The position numbers and the translations under genes are program-made. Source: Diploscapter coronatus (Eukaryota > Nematoda > Chromadorea > Rhabditida > Rhabditidae). Taken from it: DNA of 64,000 nt. Every line of letters starts with the position of its first letter. Position 1 is the stretch's first letter. The DNA is taken from assembly GCA_964036155.1 (NCBI GenBank), contig OZ038423.1, positions 19,917,249-19,981,248 of the forward strand, in the 5' to 3' direction. Under the pieces are notes generated by a model. That model was given only the letters and a program-made list of their open reading frames with translations. It did not search any database and was not told where the DNA came from. Shown piece after piece: positions 45,589-57,700 of the stretch.

Positions 45589-48553
45589 TTACAAATCGCT
45601 ATCATTAATGGCAGAAAAGGCAGCGTTGTGCTGTGGAAGAGTGTCGGAGATGGTTGTGAACAAATCGTCGAAAGCAGCGACTCCAAGCGGGTCTGCAGGA
45701 GAGGAGTCCCTTCCATTCGAGCCATGACCGTTAGTTTCCTTATTTGCATGCTGCCGCGATTCCTCCTCCTCCTTCTGCTTCTCCAGCTCCTTCTCAATCA
45801 CTTCTGCGGGTTTCGATCGAATTTCAGGCATCGTTCTCCTCGTCGTCACTGCAGCTTCTAAATCTGCAGCAGCCGAACTCTTTCCACTTCCAAACATTTG
45901 CTCCTCTATCTAAATTTTCCAATTTTTAAGATGCAATGTAAAAAGATATTGTCGTCTCATAATTTCTTCCAACGTGCATATTCGGAATTTTTTATGGGAA
46001 GACTAGTTTAAAAGTTAACGAAGTTGAATGATGATCTGTAAATCATCATAATGTAGCTCATACATTTATCGACTTTACTTCAAGTCTCCATTATTCGTCG
46101 TGAAGTTATAGAAATTTTTCGGACAAAATGGGAGAAAATTATTGGACAACTCGAAATTTTTAATTAACTTACACTCATGTTGTTAACCTCGTTGAGTATT
46201 TCAGCTCCAATAGACTGTAGGAGAAGCGACAGAAGAATGGCCTGATTTGTGTGGATAGTGATCCACTCGAAAGTGTCCTTGGCCATGAGATATTCGAATT
46301 GGAAAATGAGTGGATCTGCGTCATCGACGGGCTGGCTGATTCGCCACACTCGAATACGGGTTGCGCGGAATATGCTCACTGTGGAAAACTGCAAAATAAT
46401 TACGTTGATTAGGAAAATTTTCGATAAAAATGGATCGAATATTTAGCTCATGAACAATGATCTCATAGGTAAAGTATTGAACAGGTAAGGTATAGGGATG
46501 AACTTAGAAAGTTAAACAGGTGCAAATACAATTTGTGGTACCTGTACACGTACTTTCGCATTAATAAGTTTCTATTCACAGGTTAATTAAAAAAAAGCAT
46601 CTGGTTCGGATTATACGTCCTCGTATCAAAATCTGTCTATGAAAAGTAGGGAAAAATCCTTACCTGATCTCCATGCAACAGAACGATTTGCCTTCGACCG
46701 ATTTTCAGCTGAACTTTCGTTCCGCTTACAGGGTAATCTGACTCGCAGTTCTGCATCCATTCATATGAATATGAGGGCTGTTGGTGACACAATTTTAGGA
46801 ACTGAAAACATCAAAGATAGCTTTCGAAAGATATGAACAAGTTAACCTGCTGTTTGTCATCTCTTTGTAAAGCGGCTCTCAATTTAACTTCTTGTTCTTC
46901 TTTTAATACAGTAAATTGCCCGTGTTGAAAGTCGGCTTTAGCCTAGAAAATATCAGTTCGAATTTGTTCAGAATAGAAATTATTGTACCTGCCGGAATAT
47001 CAAATCAGATAGTAATGGATTTTGAAGTAATGGTTCTTCCAATTTAGGGTCCCATATTAATTTTCTTAAGAAATAATTTTTGATCGAAAGGAGAAGTTAA
47101 ATAGTACCGTAGCATAAGTTTATGATAGACGCCTTGAGCTGCCGATTTCATATTTACATTTTGCAGACTAATGTATGGAGATTCAAAATTGCGAAGAAGT
47201 CGAATTACTGTAAAATAAAACGATAAGAGAAGTATTTTCGACGACAAAGCCCACTCATGACATCAGATGCCTCGGTTTGGGAGCTGCCTCTGGGACTGAC
47301 CATAAATAAACCAAAATGAGCGAGAATTCGATCACAATCGTGGTACTCCAGTTTGCTGCATAGCAACTGAAACGATAGTCAGTAAAAATGAGACTACTTT
47401 AAGAACAAATCAAACGATCTTCAAAATTAATATAAACTTCAGAAAGATGGCAAAAATAAAACTTGTCTAGTTTCGTTATGAAGTTCAGTGCTCATCTGCA
47501 TAAGGAAAGTAAATGCTATTGTGAAGTTACAATTTATGCAAATTATGGCATTGGAAAATGAGTGAAGACCAACCTTGAGTATCTGTGAAGTGTTATCGTT
47601 GACATTGCACTTGATGACGTGCTTCTCTCCGTCAGCAAGATACACATCCACGGACACGAAAATACTCGTCGCTCGGTACGATTCCTGAATAATTAAAATA
47701 GTATGGCATATGAGGTATGTGATCACGGATAAACGACTCACAATTTGAAAATCTAGGAACGACTTTTCAACATACGAGTGCCGCATTATCTCCGGGTACT
47801 GCACAACTGAAAAGTTCACTTTCAGTAGGAAATCAATAACTTAAATTTAAAAAAATCACGAGTGAAGAGAATTCCAAACAGGACTGTTCAGAATCTCAAT
47901 TCCGAGATCGGAAGTTTTCGATTCCGGATTGTGGGAAAATTAAATTGCGATTCAAAAATTTTCAAAATTGAAATTTCAAACACCTCTAATTCCAAGCCAC
48001 TCTACTCTCATCAGTTTTATCTTTTCTATTTTTCAGAAACGATCAAACCAACTCTATATAGGTTCAGTTATTTAAAATAAACACTATGCAAAGACGACTT
48101 ACGAGCATTGAGATATTTGGCGATTTTGATCCTCCTGTCCTCGACTCCAGCAGCATCGAGTTGGAAGACTCGTTTCGGAGGAAACTCAGGACCTCGATAT
48201 TTCAGCTCAAATCGCTGCCTGATTTGCTCGGCGAAATTGAACAAATGATTGAATCGAACAGCTGCATGGAAGAAGCCGTTGATGTGGATGTTGTAGGCCT
48301 AAATATAGGGATAGCATTTTATTATTCGAGAAATACGAATAATCGTGAAGTCGAAAAGACTTCCTCTATTTGTAAGTTACTACATTTTCACCAGTTTCCC
48401 CATGTCTAAACATGATTTTTACCAAATCACCAACTAATTACAGATATCCTGCTCATTCATATTCTGAACTGAAGAAAGACTCACGATATATTTCCGTTTG
48501 GAGTCGAATCTCTCGACGAGTACTTGTGTGTCAGGCACAGATAGATGAATCAT
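45589..48553 (-). CDS. snx-17: Sorting nexin 17 (PX-FERM-like endosomal cargo adaptor)
   Basis: Eleven exons, first 48485-48553 and last 45589-45909, join in phase to 499 aa, close to vertebrate SNX17 (470). The start MIHLSVPDT and the next exon [16 protein letters not shown] follow the SNX17 N-terminus, then the PX core with [20 protein letters not shown]. The FERM-like part follows in order: F1 ([19 protein letters not shown]), then [13 protein letters not shown], then F3 with TRIRVWRI and [20 protein letters not shown]. The tail has an acidic coiled region and ends FSAINDSDL, like the C-terminal signature used by SNX17 to bind Retriever/Commander. It should bind PI3P on early endosomes and recycle NPxY/NxxY cargo. 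Every intron keeps phase. Confidence 0.93.
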
Positions 48554-49512
48554 GCTGTCTTCCAGGCAGGTGGTTGAGGAGTAAAATACATTCAAGGTCT
48601 GAAAATAACATTCTTCAATCGAACTAAACTAAATCAATTTGAGTAAGCGGATAATAATCTTACGTTTAGAGGTGAACAATCAGATGGAGGTAATGAAGAA
48701 ATTGGTTCGTAGATGGAAGATGAAGAAGGAGCTGAGAATTGCCAGGAGGAGAGCACCATTTAGGATGGGAAGGACGGGTTGTGATAGGATGGGGATGGGA
48801 ATGAGAATGATGGAGTCATTGATGCAGACGCACAGACGAATACAGGAGGACAGGAACGAAAAGAGGATTAGGGGGATGCTCAGGAAATAGAGAAGGGATG
48901 ATAGGGAAGAAGGAAGGGGAGTGAGAGGAATCAAAGGGAAAGGGCAACTCGATCGACCAATCGACCTCGGACCGGTTCCTGTCTGATACCTGCTTTCCTG
49001 TTTGCCTGCTTGCATGACACAGACACAGGCATCGATACATTTCCTGTCACAAGACTAACAATGCAGTCATTGTCAGTTTCAATAAACACCCCACAAAAGA
49101 GTACAAATCGATGTTGCCGCAACTAACAATAACACAACACGAAATATGATAATCGAATTATTGATGAACGAAGAAATGATATTGGAAATTCGAGAAAGTA
49201 GAAACGAACTTGAAATGCAAAGACAGTGGAAAGCGATGTAGGGCGGAAAGGAAATGGAAGGATATCGATTGGAATGGGACGCGTAAAGCAGGCGAATAAG
49301 AAAACAAATGGAAGGAATGGGAAAAGGGCTGAAGGTATAAAAACCAGAGTGAAACTGATGGCTGTATTTGCAGAAACTGGTCGGTAAACATGAAGTATTT
49401 ATTTCGGAGCATGTAATGAAAATAAAACAATGAAAATGATAACAATCATCCTAGGGGTTTACACAAATCGAATAAAGAATCTAATGTAGAGCCTACTCCA
49501 AAGTAGTCGCAA
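48554..49512. other. Spacer, purine-rich on the plus strand
   Basis: No gene recognised. 48640-48960 and 49160-49330 are G/A-rich on the plus strand, so pyrimidine-rich upstream of minus-strand SNX17. Long frames here are compositional. Confidence 0.55.
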
Positions 49513-51117
49513 CTAAGCAGGAAGGCCCTCGCCAACCCCATTCCTGTCTCTGTTCACGAACTGAGTGTTGTGCAGCATTCCCTCCTGATATTCATCGAAT
49601 TTCTTCTCCATTTCAGTCTCCTCGTCCTTTGCGAATATGTCGGGGAAATTGAATTTGAACCCCTTATCCTGAAAATATAAATTGATTATTGCTGAAAAAA
49701 CGTAAAATAAATGTAAGGCAAAAATTGCAGATTTAAAACAAGAAATGAAAACTTGTAAAGTGAAGTCAAGAATTTAATATTTGCAATTTAACTTTTTTCT
49801 AACAATAATAGGTATGCCCTCTTATAGTTAGTTATCACGTTACTTTATTTATGACGTGAAATAAACAGTACTTTATCATTATCACTATTTGGCTATAAGA
49901 TAGCATCTTAAAAATTCTCATATGCAGCCAAGATATTCCTCGCTCTTGTTATGTGATATAGGTCATTCAAGATCCTATCCGATAAAAACATTACTGCTCT
50001 TAATAATCTCAAACCTATGAACTATTTTGAATTAGGTTTAAGAAAGAAAATTTTGAAAGTCAGTCATTCTATAAAATCTGCACGAAGTTACGAAAAAATC
50101 TAACAAGAAAATAATTTATCCTTACCATGTAGACATAGGCGATTTTTTTGTCGTCCTCCTTCCACATAGCCTTACGATTGCGATAGTCGTGAGGCGTGTG
50201 ATACTCGATTTCGCCTTGTTGCACCTATAAACAGGGAGATTCTAATGGTTTTTACTAAAGTTGATAATGTTCTTCGTTCATCTATTTCTAAAGTTTATCC
50301 AAGATTGCAGCATCATGAATTCTGGGATAACGATAGGGGTAGGGTGTGGCAAGACTATTTGGTATCACAACAACCAGCTTAGCGAGAAGGCCAGTGTTCT
50401 AGTCTCATTTATCCTGTCTAGCCTAACCAAACTCTTCATTAATCCCATACTTGATGAAATTTAGAAATGGATGAACGAGGAATATGACGAGCTTTAATAG
50501 ATGCCAATTCGAATCAATAAAAATATAAAGTGCTTACTCGAACGCGGACTTCTCTGACAGGCAGTCGGTAGATTTTTATTAGATACTGATAGATGTCTTC
50601 GCGGTTCATTCTGAATGAAATAATAGAAACTAAGGATATTCGATCAGAACGAATTGGAAAGAGGAAATATCATGAAGATGGTATAAAATAAAATATGGCT
50701 AGCAACATTTCTGAACCAGCCATCTGTAGACTATTCATTATTCATTGGCATTATATTGACAGATTTTATAAGAAATTTGATAAATCGTATCTGGTGACTT
50801 TTAATCATAAACATTCAGAAATCCACAAGATTTCATCTTGATGTTTATGAAAGAGGTGAATTTGTTTCCCATTTAAAAATTTCAGTTCGAGAATTTTTCT
50901 CACTAGTATATCTTTTTCAACATTAAAATTTTCGATCTTTAATAATGAGTATTGAAAATTGTCCGCACTTCGGATCGCATTCGAACTTGACGCAGTAGGG
51001 AGGGAGTCTGCCTCTTCCAGCCTTGGGCGAGTCGACCACGGCCATCCAGAAGTCGGGCAGAAAGACGCGACGCTGCGGGTTGCCTGGCTGCCACAGACGA
51101 GCTAGTCGAGAAGTCAT
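49513..51117 (-). CDS. mrpl-23: Mitochondrial large-subunit ribosomal protein uL23m
   Basis: Four exons (50969-51117, 50538-50610, 50126-50224, 49513-49668) join in phase to 158 aa, matching the size of animal MRPL23 (about 153). Diagnostic stretches in order are ARLWQPGNPQRRVFLPDFW near the N-terminus, MNREDIYQYLIKIYRLPVRE, RVRVQQG, KKIAYVYM, and FKFNFPDIF, each with a clear counterpart in human MRPL23. The basic N-terminus suits mitochondrial import. It lies near the exit tunnel in the mitoribosome. The start ATG is 4 nt after a TTCAG acceptor, consistent with trans-splicing. Confidence 0.92.
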
Positions 51118-51130
51118 TACTCTGAAGGTG
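51118..51130 (-). promoter_or_regulatory. Candidate trans-splice acceptor for uL23m
   Basis: On the minus strand ATCACCTTCAG is followed by AGTA and the ATG at 51117. There is no 5' exon candidate in the spacer toward UGGT. Confidence 0.6.
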
Positions 51131-51756
51131 ATAAATGAGTAAGAGATATAATGAATCATCAAATTAAGGTATTCAAGATTGATCAAGACAATCTATGCGA
51201 ACGTATCAATAATCGGTATAAAACAAAATTTATTTTGATCACAGTCATTGATAAAATTCCCCTAAAACGAAAAAAAATCTCACAACAAAAGCGATAATGA
51301 AACGCATAAATTATCATACGATAATGTAACAAAGAATAAAGAATATTCACTTTTGCAAAAATCAGATATTTTGACGACTGGGGATAGAAGAGTTGCAGAC
51401 TTTAGGGTGATTGGATGAGCCTGCGAGTTTTCGATGTCACTTTCAAATGTCTGAATCTGAATCAGAATTAACTTGGCGTAGAAATGAATGGAGGGTGGGT
51501 GAAACAATGCAATGAATGCAGAAAAATAAACAAGGGATGAAAATCTGAGAATTGAAACCCGAACGAAACGACAACGCAGCAAAACCACAATGTCATTTTG
51601 CAGGAAATATCGATATTTTAAATTTTAGGAAAAACCTGCAGAATGACTGAAAAACTGGACTAAAACATTGAATATGTTGATTCCATAACATCAGAAACTA
51701 ATAAATAACCAATGGAAAATGAAATGAAAAACCCTAAGAATCAAAAATGACTGGAA
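51131..51756. other. Spacer between UGGT and uL23m
   Basis: About 640 bp with no gene seen, on the same strand as both neighbours. It is longer than typical nematode operon spacing, so operon membership of uL23m is uncertain. Confidence 0.5.
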
Positions 51757-54700
51757 TTAAAGCTCGGGATGGCCCTGCTCTTGCGACTGCTTCTTCTCAG
51801 AGGAGGAAAGTTGACTGGCAATGACCTTCTTGATCTCCTCGTCGTACTCTCTCCATTCAGGAATTATCCGAATTGCTGAATCCAATTTGGGCTCTTTCGT
51901 CATCGGATTGTTGCACTGAAAAACGAGAATTAATCCAAAACAGGAAGAAGTTTTCATTAGCGGAAAGAATGTCTTCTTCTTCTTCTAACGATAACTTGAA
52001 AATCTCAACACATTTTAATTTACTTTTCATTATTTCTACAAATTTCATTATTTTATCAAGTAAGGTTTCTAAAATTCCTTCATTTCACGATCATGCGCGA
52101 ATTATAATAAATACGCAATGTTGAAATTTATGTCATTTAAATTTTCCGAGAAAAAAGCTTACCAAATCTATCGTCTTTGCAGAAGACTTGCTCGTGTCAT
52201 CGCACCAAGTCTCGCACCACAGCCACTCCTGAGGGAGCGATTTGATCTTCACTTGGTGAATCATGTTGTTCGGCAGATCCTGAATTATTGAAAATATGAC
52301 AAATGTCTGAAAGAGCATAAATAACCTGATCGAGATTGGAGAGACTGTTTGGATCGCTGCTGAGTCCCTGATACTGGCCTCGAAGACGGTCGCCTGCGGC
52401 CAATTGGCGGAATTTGTGCAGATCGATCACGTACAGGGCACTAAAGCATTATTTTATTCAAACGTTGTAATCAAGGAAGAAAATTTGTCTACCTAATGTG
52501 ATATCGCCTGCCAGCGAGGTGGTTGGCCCAGTACCCTTGCTTCCAGAAACGGAATCCATCCATTTCCTTTCGACTCTCACAGAATGGAACGTAGCTGAAA
52601 GAAAAGGGAATCGTTTATCTGAAGTTTCCCATCAATTTTCATGGCTGTGAGCAAAACTGCAGATTGATAAAGTTGATATTCGAACTAACATTTTCGACAA
52701 TAGCCAGTGTCGCAAGGTTAAAGATAAACGAGTTTTGGAAATTAAAAAATAAGTAGTTGCTTGCCCATAAGGAGCGCCTCCCAAATCCAGTTCCATGAGT
52801 TCCATCAGATCTGCTCGAACGACTTGATCGGCATCCACGAAGATGATCTTCTGCACATCGAGAGGGAACAGTACATCCAAAAACAGAATCTGCAAGGAGA
52901 AAAATAGAGAGATAAAAGGAAAAAAGCTCATCTTCACCTTGTATCCCCACATGACGCGATGTTTCTCCTTCTGCTGATGCAGCCAGCGAGGCCATTTGTA
53001 CTCAACCAGAGCGTATTCGAATCCATACTCCTTAGCCATCAAAGGTAAAGTTTTCTGAAACATACAAATTATTCAATAATACTTTGCTTTTTTCAGGTTT
53101 GCAGAGAAAAATCGAATTGATAAAAATATGCCAAATTTCAATATAAAAGTAGCTGAATGTTTTAGGAAAAACAGCTCAGAAATTCTAAATTGTGATCATT
53201 GTTTTACAGTTCTTCAATTCATGATCCTTCCATTATTTAATGAATGCGATGACTTTTCAATGAAGATAAAAACTAACCTTGAATTGAGGCGACAGGTAAT
53301 TCTTGAGCAGCCAGAATTTGACAGGACTTTTGGCCTTCTTCATCACGGACAGGATCATAATTCGCATGAATCGCTCATACAAATGGCCAGATGCCAGCGA
53401 GAAGACGTTGATTTTCTCGGGTTTTTCTCGGGTCAACCTGAATTATTTCGTGTCCTTCTTCGGATTTGCTTCTTTTTATTACGTCTGGCTGATGCTGTTC
53501 CAAATTCCCTCCTCATTTTCATCCGACAGCAGGCTTCTCTCCTCCATTCCTTCATTCTTCACGACGCGGACACGGATTGTTCGGCCAGAGAACGAGTCTG
53601 AAAATGCAAATAAAAATAAAGGGGAGAGCACAAAATGACAGACCGATCAAAACTCGAATTGCCTCTCCTTCAGTCCTCTCGCTGTTGAAATGGTTCGAGA
53701 TTTTGTAGATTTCCTTCGACTTTCCTTCTCGCAAACGAAGCAGCCAAGAGCCGGGATTTGCCTGAAAAAAAGAGTAAAATTGGTTGTGAGAAACATTTAA
53801 AAATGTATCAATGTTTCTAAATTCATATTTTAGCTGCTTTGGAAATTTTATGGTTCAAAGGTAAAAATGAATGCCTTGAGTTGGAAGTAGCCCAAATTTG
53901 CCATGACGATTGTATCGAATTGTGTTGGATTGGAAGGCGTTCCGAGGACGAATTGCAGACCGCGCGGAGGAGAGCCTGTCAATTCGTCGAAGCAGTGACC
54001 TTCCAACAGAATGTGCTCCAAAGAGAAAACAGCAAGTACGTCTGAGTTTGCCTGAAATGTAAAAATGAATGAACAATGATGAAGTTCTCAGTTAAACCTG
54101 TTGCATTTTGATGTTGTCCAGATCATACTCAGCATGGACGGCCTCGATCATCCAGGCATCAGGAGCGTGCACGGACAGAGTGAGCAGTTGCTTGGAAGGA
54201 AGATTAGAGAATCGAGCAGAACTGGCCACCACGCTGCCTGTCTGGTCGAATTGCAGTTGGGGAGAGGCCACATAACGGTAGAATCTGGAAGATGTTCGAT
54301 AAAAATGCCATTTGCACGATATTATGTTCTTCAACAACGGGAAACAACAGCGCCTTTAATTTATGCAACTCCGTTGTAGAGAGCTAAAAGCGCCGTAAAC
54401 ATACTGTATATTTTGATGCTAATGGAATTTAGAAGGAAATTCCAAATAAAAGTTTAACAAGATCGACATCCAAGGGATTACGGTTATCGATTTGTTGCTT
54501 TCCTTCCTTTTTGCGTGTCCTGATTTTACGTATGGTTTGTTAAAAACATGAGATAGTGATTTTATGAGCTTAGGGAATGAAAAATCATCCTATTCCTAGT
54601 ATTCGTTAATGAAATAAAGGCAAGAGTACATAGGAAAATTCGAATGTCGAATACACAATTGACATTTTTAGGGAGCCAAATTTCTAGACCCGAACATAGA

Positions 54701-57700
54701 AAATACCTCTTGAGAGGAAGCTCGCTGAGCTTTCCCTTTGGATTCATGACTATTCTCAGGTCGCAATTGACAGTCTGCCCGATGAGCTCCAGAATGGGTG
54801 CCACTTTCTGTGCCGCAGTCGAGAGCGGATCCACCACGGTCACCACATCGATTATGGCCTTCGAAGCGTCGTCAGCAAAGATTTTAACCACACTGGAAAT
54901 AGCAGATAATTTTTCGCTTTCGATAAATTCCCACCTGTGTCCATCTCCCTGCAAATCGATCCAAGTCCTCTTCTTGCTGACCGCGTGCTTCCCGACCAGG
55001 GCCATCGATCTCAGCACCATGTCAGAAGCCTTCTCCTCGTTCTTCTCGATTTCCCATTTGTCAACGTGATTTGCAACTTGCTGAAAACAAAAAAATAATA
55101 AACGCAAATTGTAGCTTTAAAATCTGTCAAAGTTGATATCGTGCTCGCCGCTAGAAAGAGTGCGCTCGAGTAAGAAATGCATGTCATTCCCCCTTTCGCT
55201 CGTTATTGGGGAGAAATAAGAAAGGGAAAACACTCATTTTGCATCGGAGTGTTCTCTAACCAGCGTAGGATTCTAGCAGCGAGCACGATAAAAGTTGGAA
55301 TTAATTTATAGAAGTGTGAATTCTGACCGCAGCTCCTCGGGCTTCCAGCATTTTGTCGAGCAGGGCAAAGTCAGTCTCGATGAACCTCTCCTCTGCACTC
55401 AATGGACCAACAATAAGTCCATTCGCAACAATCGCTCTCTCGCTCGGTTTCAGCTTCAGAATATCTTGGGCGAATCTGAGAACAAAGCCTTGCTTTCGCA
55501 GAGTAAACAGAAGTCTTACTTGGCCTCCATCTTGATTCTGTCGCAATTGAGTTGTTTCTTCTCTTTGTTGAACCTCTCCACGTTCATGCCTCCTACAGCC
55601 AGATCTTCTATATTCAACTTACTTTCTTCGAAGGACTTCACATTTTCTTCCTGAAAATTTCAATAAATACTTATCCTTCTGATAAAATGAAGAGCTTCTT
55701 GTAAACTTCATTTCTCATCCACCCCTTATAGCAAGGATAGGTTAGGGTATGACAATGTTGAGTCAAAGAGCCAAACATTCTACTGAATGAGCTGATCACT
55801 TAGAAACAACATATTGCCTATAGCCAACCTATATCACACGCTTCGATTGCGTAATCATGGATGTGGGGTGTGCAGATGAGGTCTACAAAAGGCCAAAATA
55901 GCGTTACCTTGACTAATTTAGTGACGAATTGCTTTGCCTGATTTCGAGGCAGAAGTCGGAAGGCTGCGTGGATCAGATTGGTGATAGAGTTGGGTTTGCA
56001 AGCCTGGGTCTCGTCTGCTGGATTCATCACGAATGTCATCTGCAAAATAGAAAGTCGACATTCAATGAATAAGAAAAGCGAAATAGAAAAACCTGAATTC
56101 TAAATAGATTTAAATAAATTTTCTATCTTTCATAGAATTTCATTGATATTTTTAATCACATTTGACCTCAAACATCTTTTAGAAAAAAACGTCAATAGCC
56201 TTACCCTAGTCGATTTCGAATGTTTGAGATTCTTGAGTGCCGAATAGAAGAGATCGCGTCCCTCCGCAGTCTCCGCATCGCCAGCCACCCACAATGTGTT
56301 TGCCTGAAGAATAATTTTTCTTCCAAAACCGTTCGAGATTTCTCACAGCAGTGATGTCTTCTTCAGATTTCTGCAAATACTTTGCCCATTCCAAAATGCA
56401 CTGACTCTTTTGTGGAGCAGCCAACGTTCCAAATTGAGTGAGGGTTGAGGCTTTGCAGGCTGAAATGATGATCATAAAATATGCAACAGAAATGTGAGAT
56501 GATTCTTTTTACAAAACACAATAGAACCTAATTGAGACCCTCCTCCTTAAAATGTCAGAACTACCCATGACCCAGCTTAAACCATCTAAAGTAGTATATA
56601 TATATTTTTAGGCGTAGAGCATATCTGTTTTCGATTACGTTTCTACAGTCATTAAACTATGAAATATGGCGGTATAATGTGTTGGGAATTTCAGATTTTT
56701 CGAAAATTAGGAGACTGAAATTAGAAGCCCTCGAGCTTCTATCCGAGGTCTACGATAAAATGCTTTAAGATGGAAATGAAATCTTACGAGTGCTTGCAGT
56801 CAAATCGAGATAGTTCTTTGTGGTGGGCGCATCGAGAACTCGCGCGTTGAGTCGAGGCATCACGTCCTTCTGCTCCATCAGCCAATTGGCCACATTCGAA
56901 CGGTCCTTCAGACGGCCTGAAAGAATCCAATTAATGAAAGATAGAATGACAAGTACTCGACCTTCCATGACAGCCCTCTGAATGGTTGGGGTGATTTTCA
57001 TCACTTCGTACATAATCGTTTCCTCGATCTTGTCACTCTTAATCTGCAACATGTTAAAAAATATAGAAAAGCTAAGAAATGAAATATCATACTCCGCTGT
57101 CATCGAGAACATATCCATTCAGAAGCACTTTCGGAGCCTTGCCCAACGCGGTCTTCTCCATAAATTCCGCTCCGACCTGAACAATTCAACTATTTTTACT
57201 GCGGAATATTCTTATTTTGCCTGTCTGCCCTTGTCGTAGTCGGAATCGGGACCGAACACATCGTCATATTCAACATCATGGAAGGTCTTCTCGAACCAAA
57301 CCTTGATATCTTCAACGCTGATTTCGTCACTGGTTTTGTGAAGATCGAGGAACTGAAAAAGTAAAGGATTTTCAATATTAACTAATTTCGCCGTTCTAGA
57401 AACATGATGCCAGTGAATTTCGTAAAATGGTTATAGGATATCGCTTTGATACCACGTGAAGTAAAAAGAATACCTTGTTCAATTTGATTAAAGCCTCAGA
57501 ATTAGATGAATCGACGGACATGAAGTTGTAGAGATTAAGCAGAGCTACGCCTGGGTCTGTTTTGCCCGACACTTCTTTGTCGGGGTTCACCATGAATACG
57601 AAACCGATTCTGAAGGAAAATTCAATTCATTCTAGAACATCTCATAATAATTTACCGAATAGGAATTTCATGTTGGAAGAAAGTCTGTGCGATTCTCAGC

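Noticed and set aside
48639..49040. Several overlapping frames on both strands
   Set aside because: The region is purine-rich low-complexity DNA; frames on both strands reflect composition.
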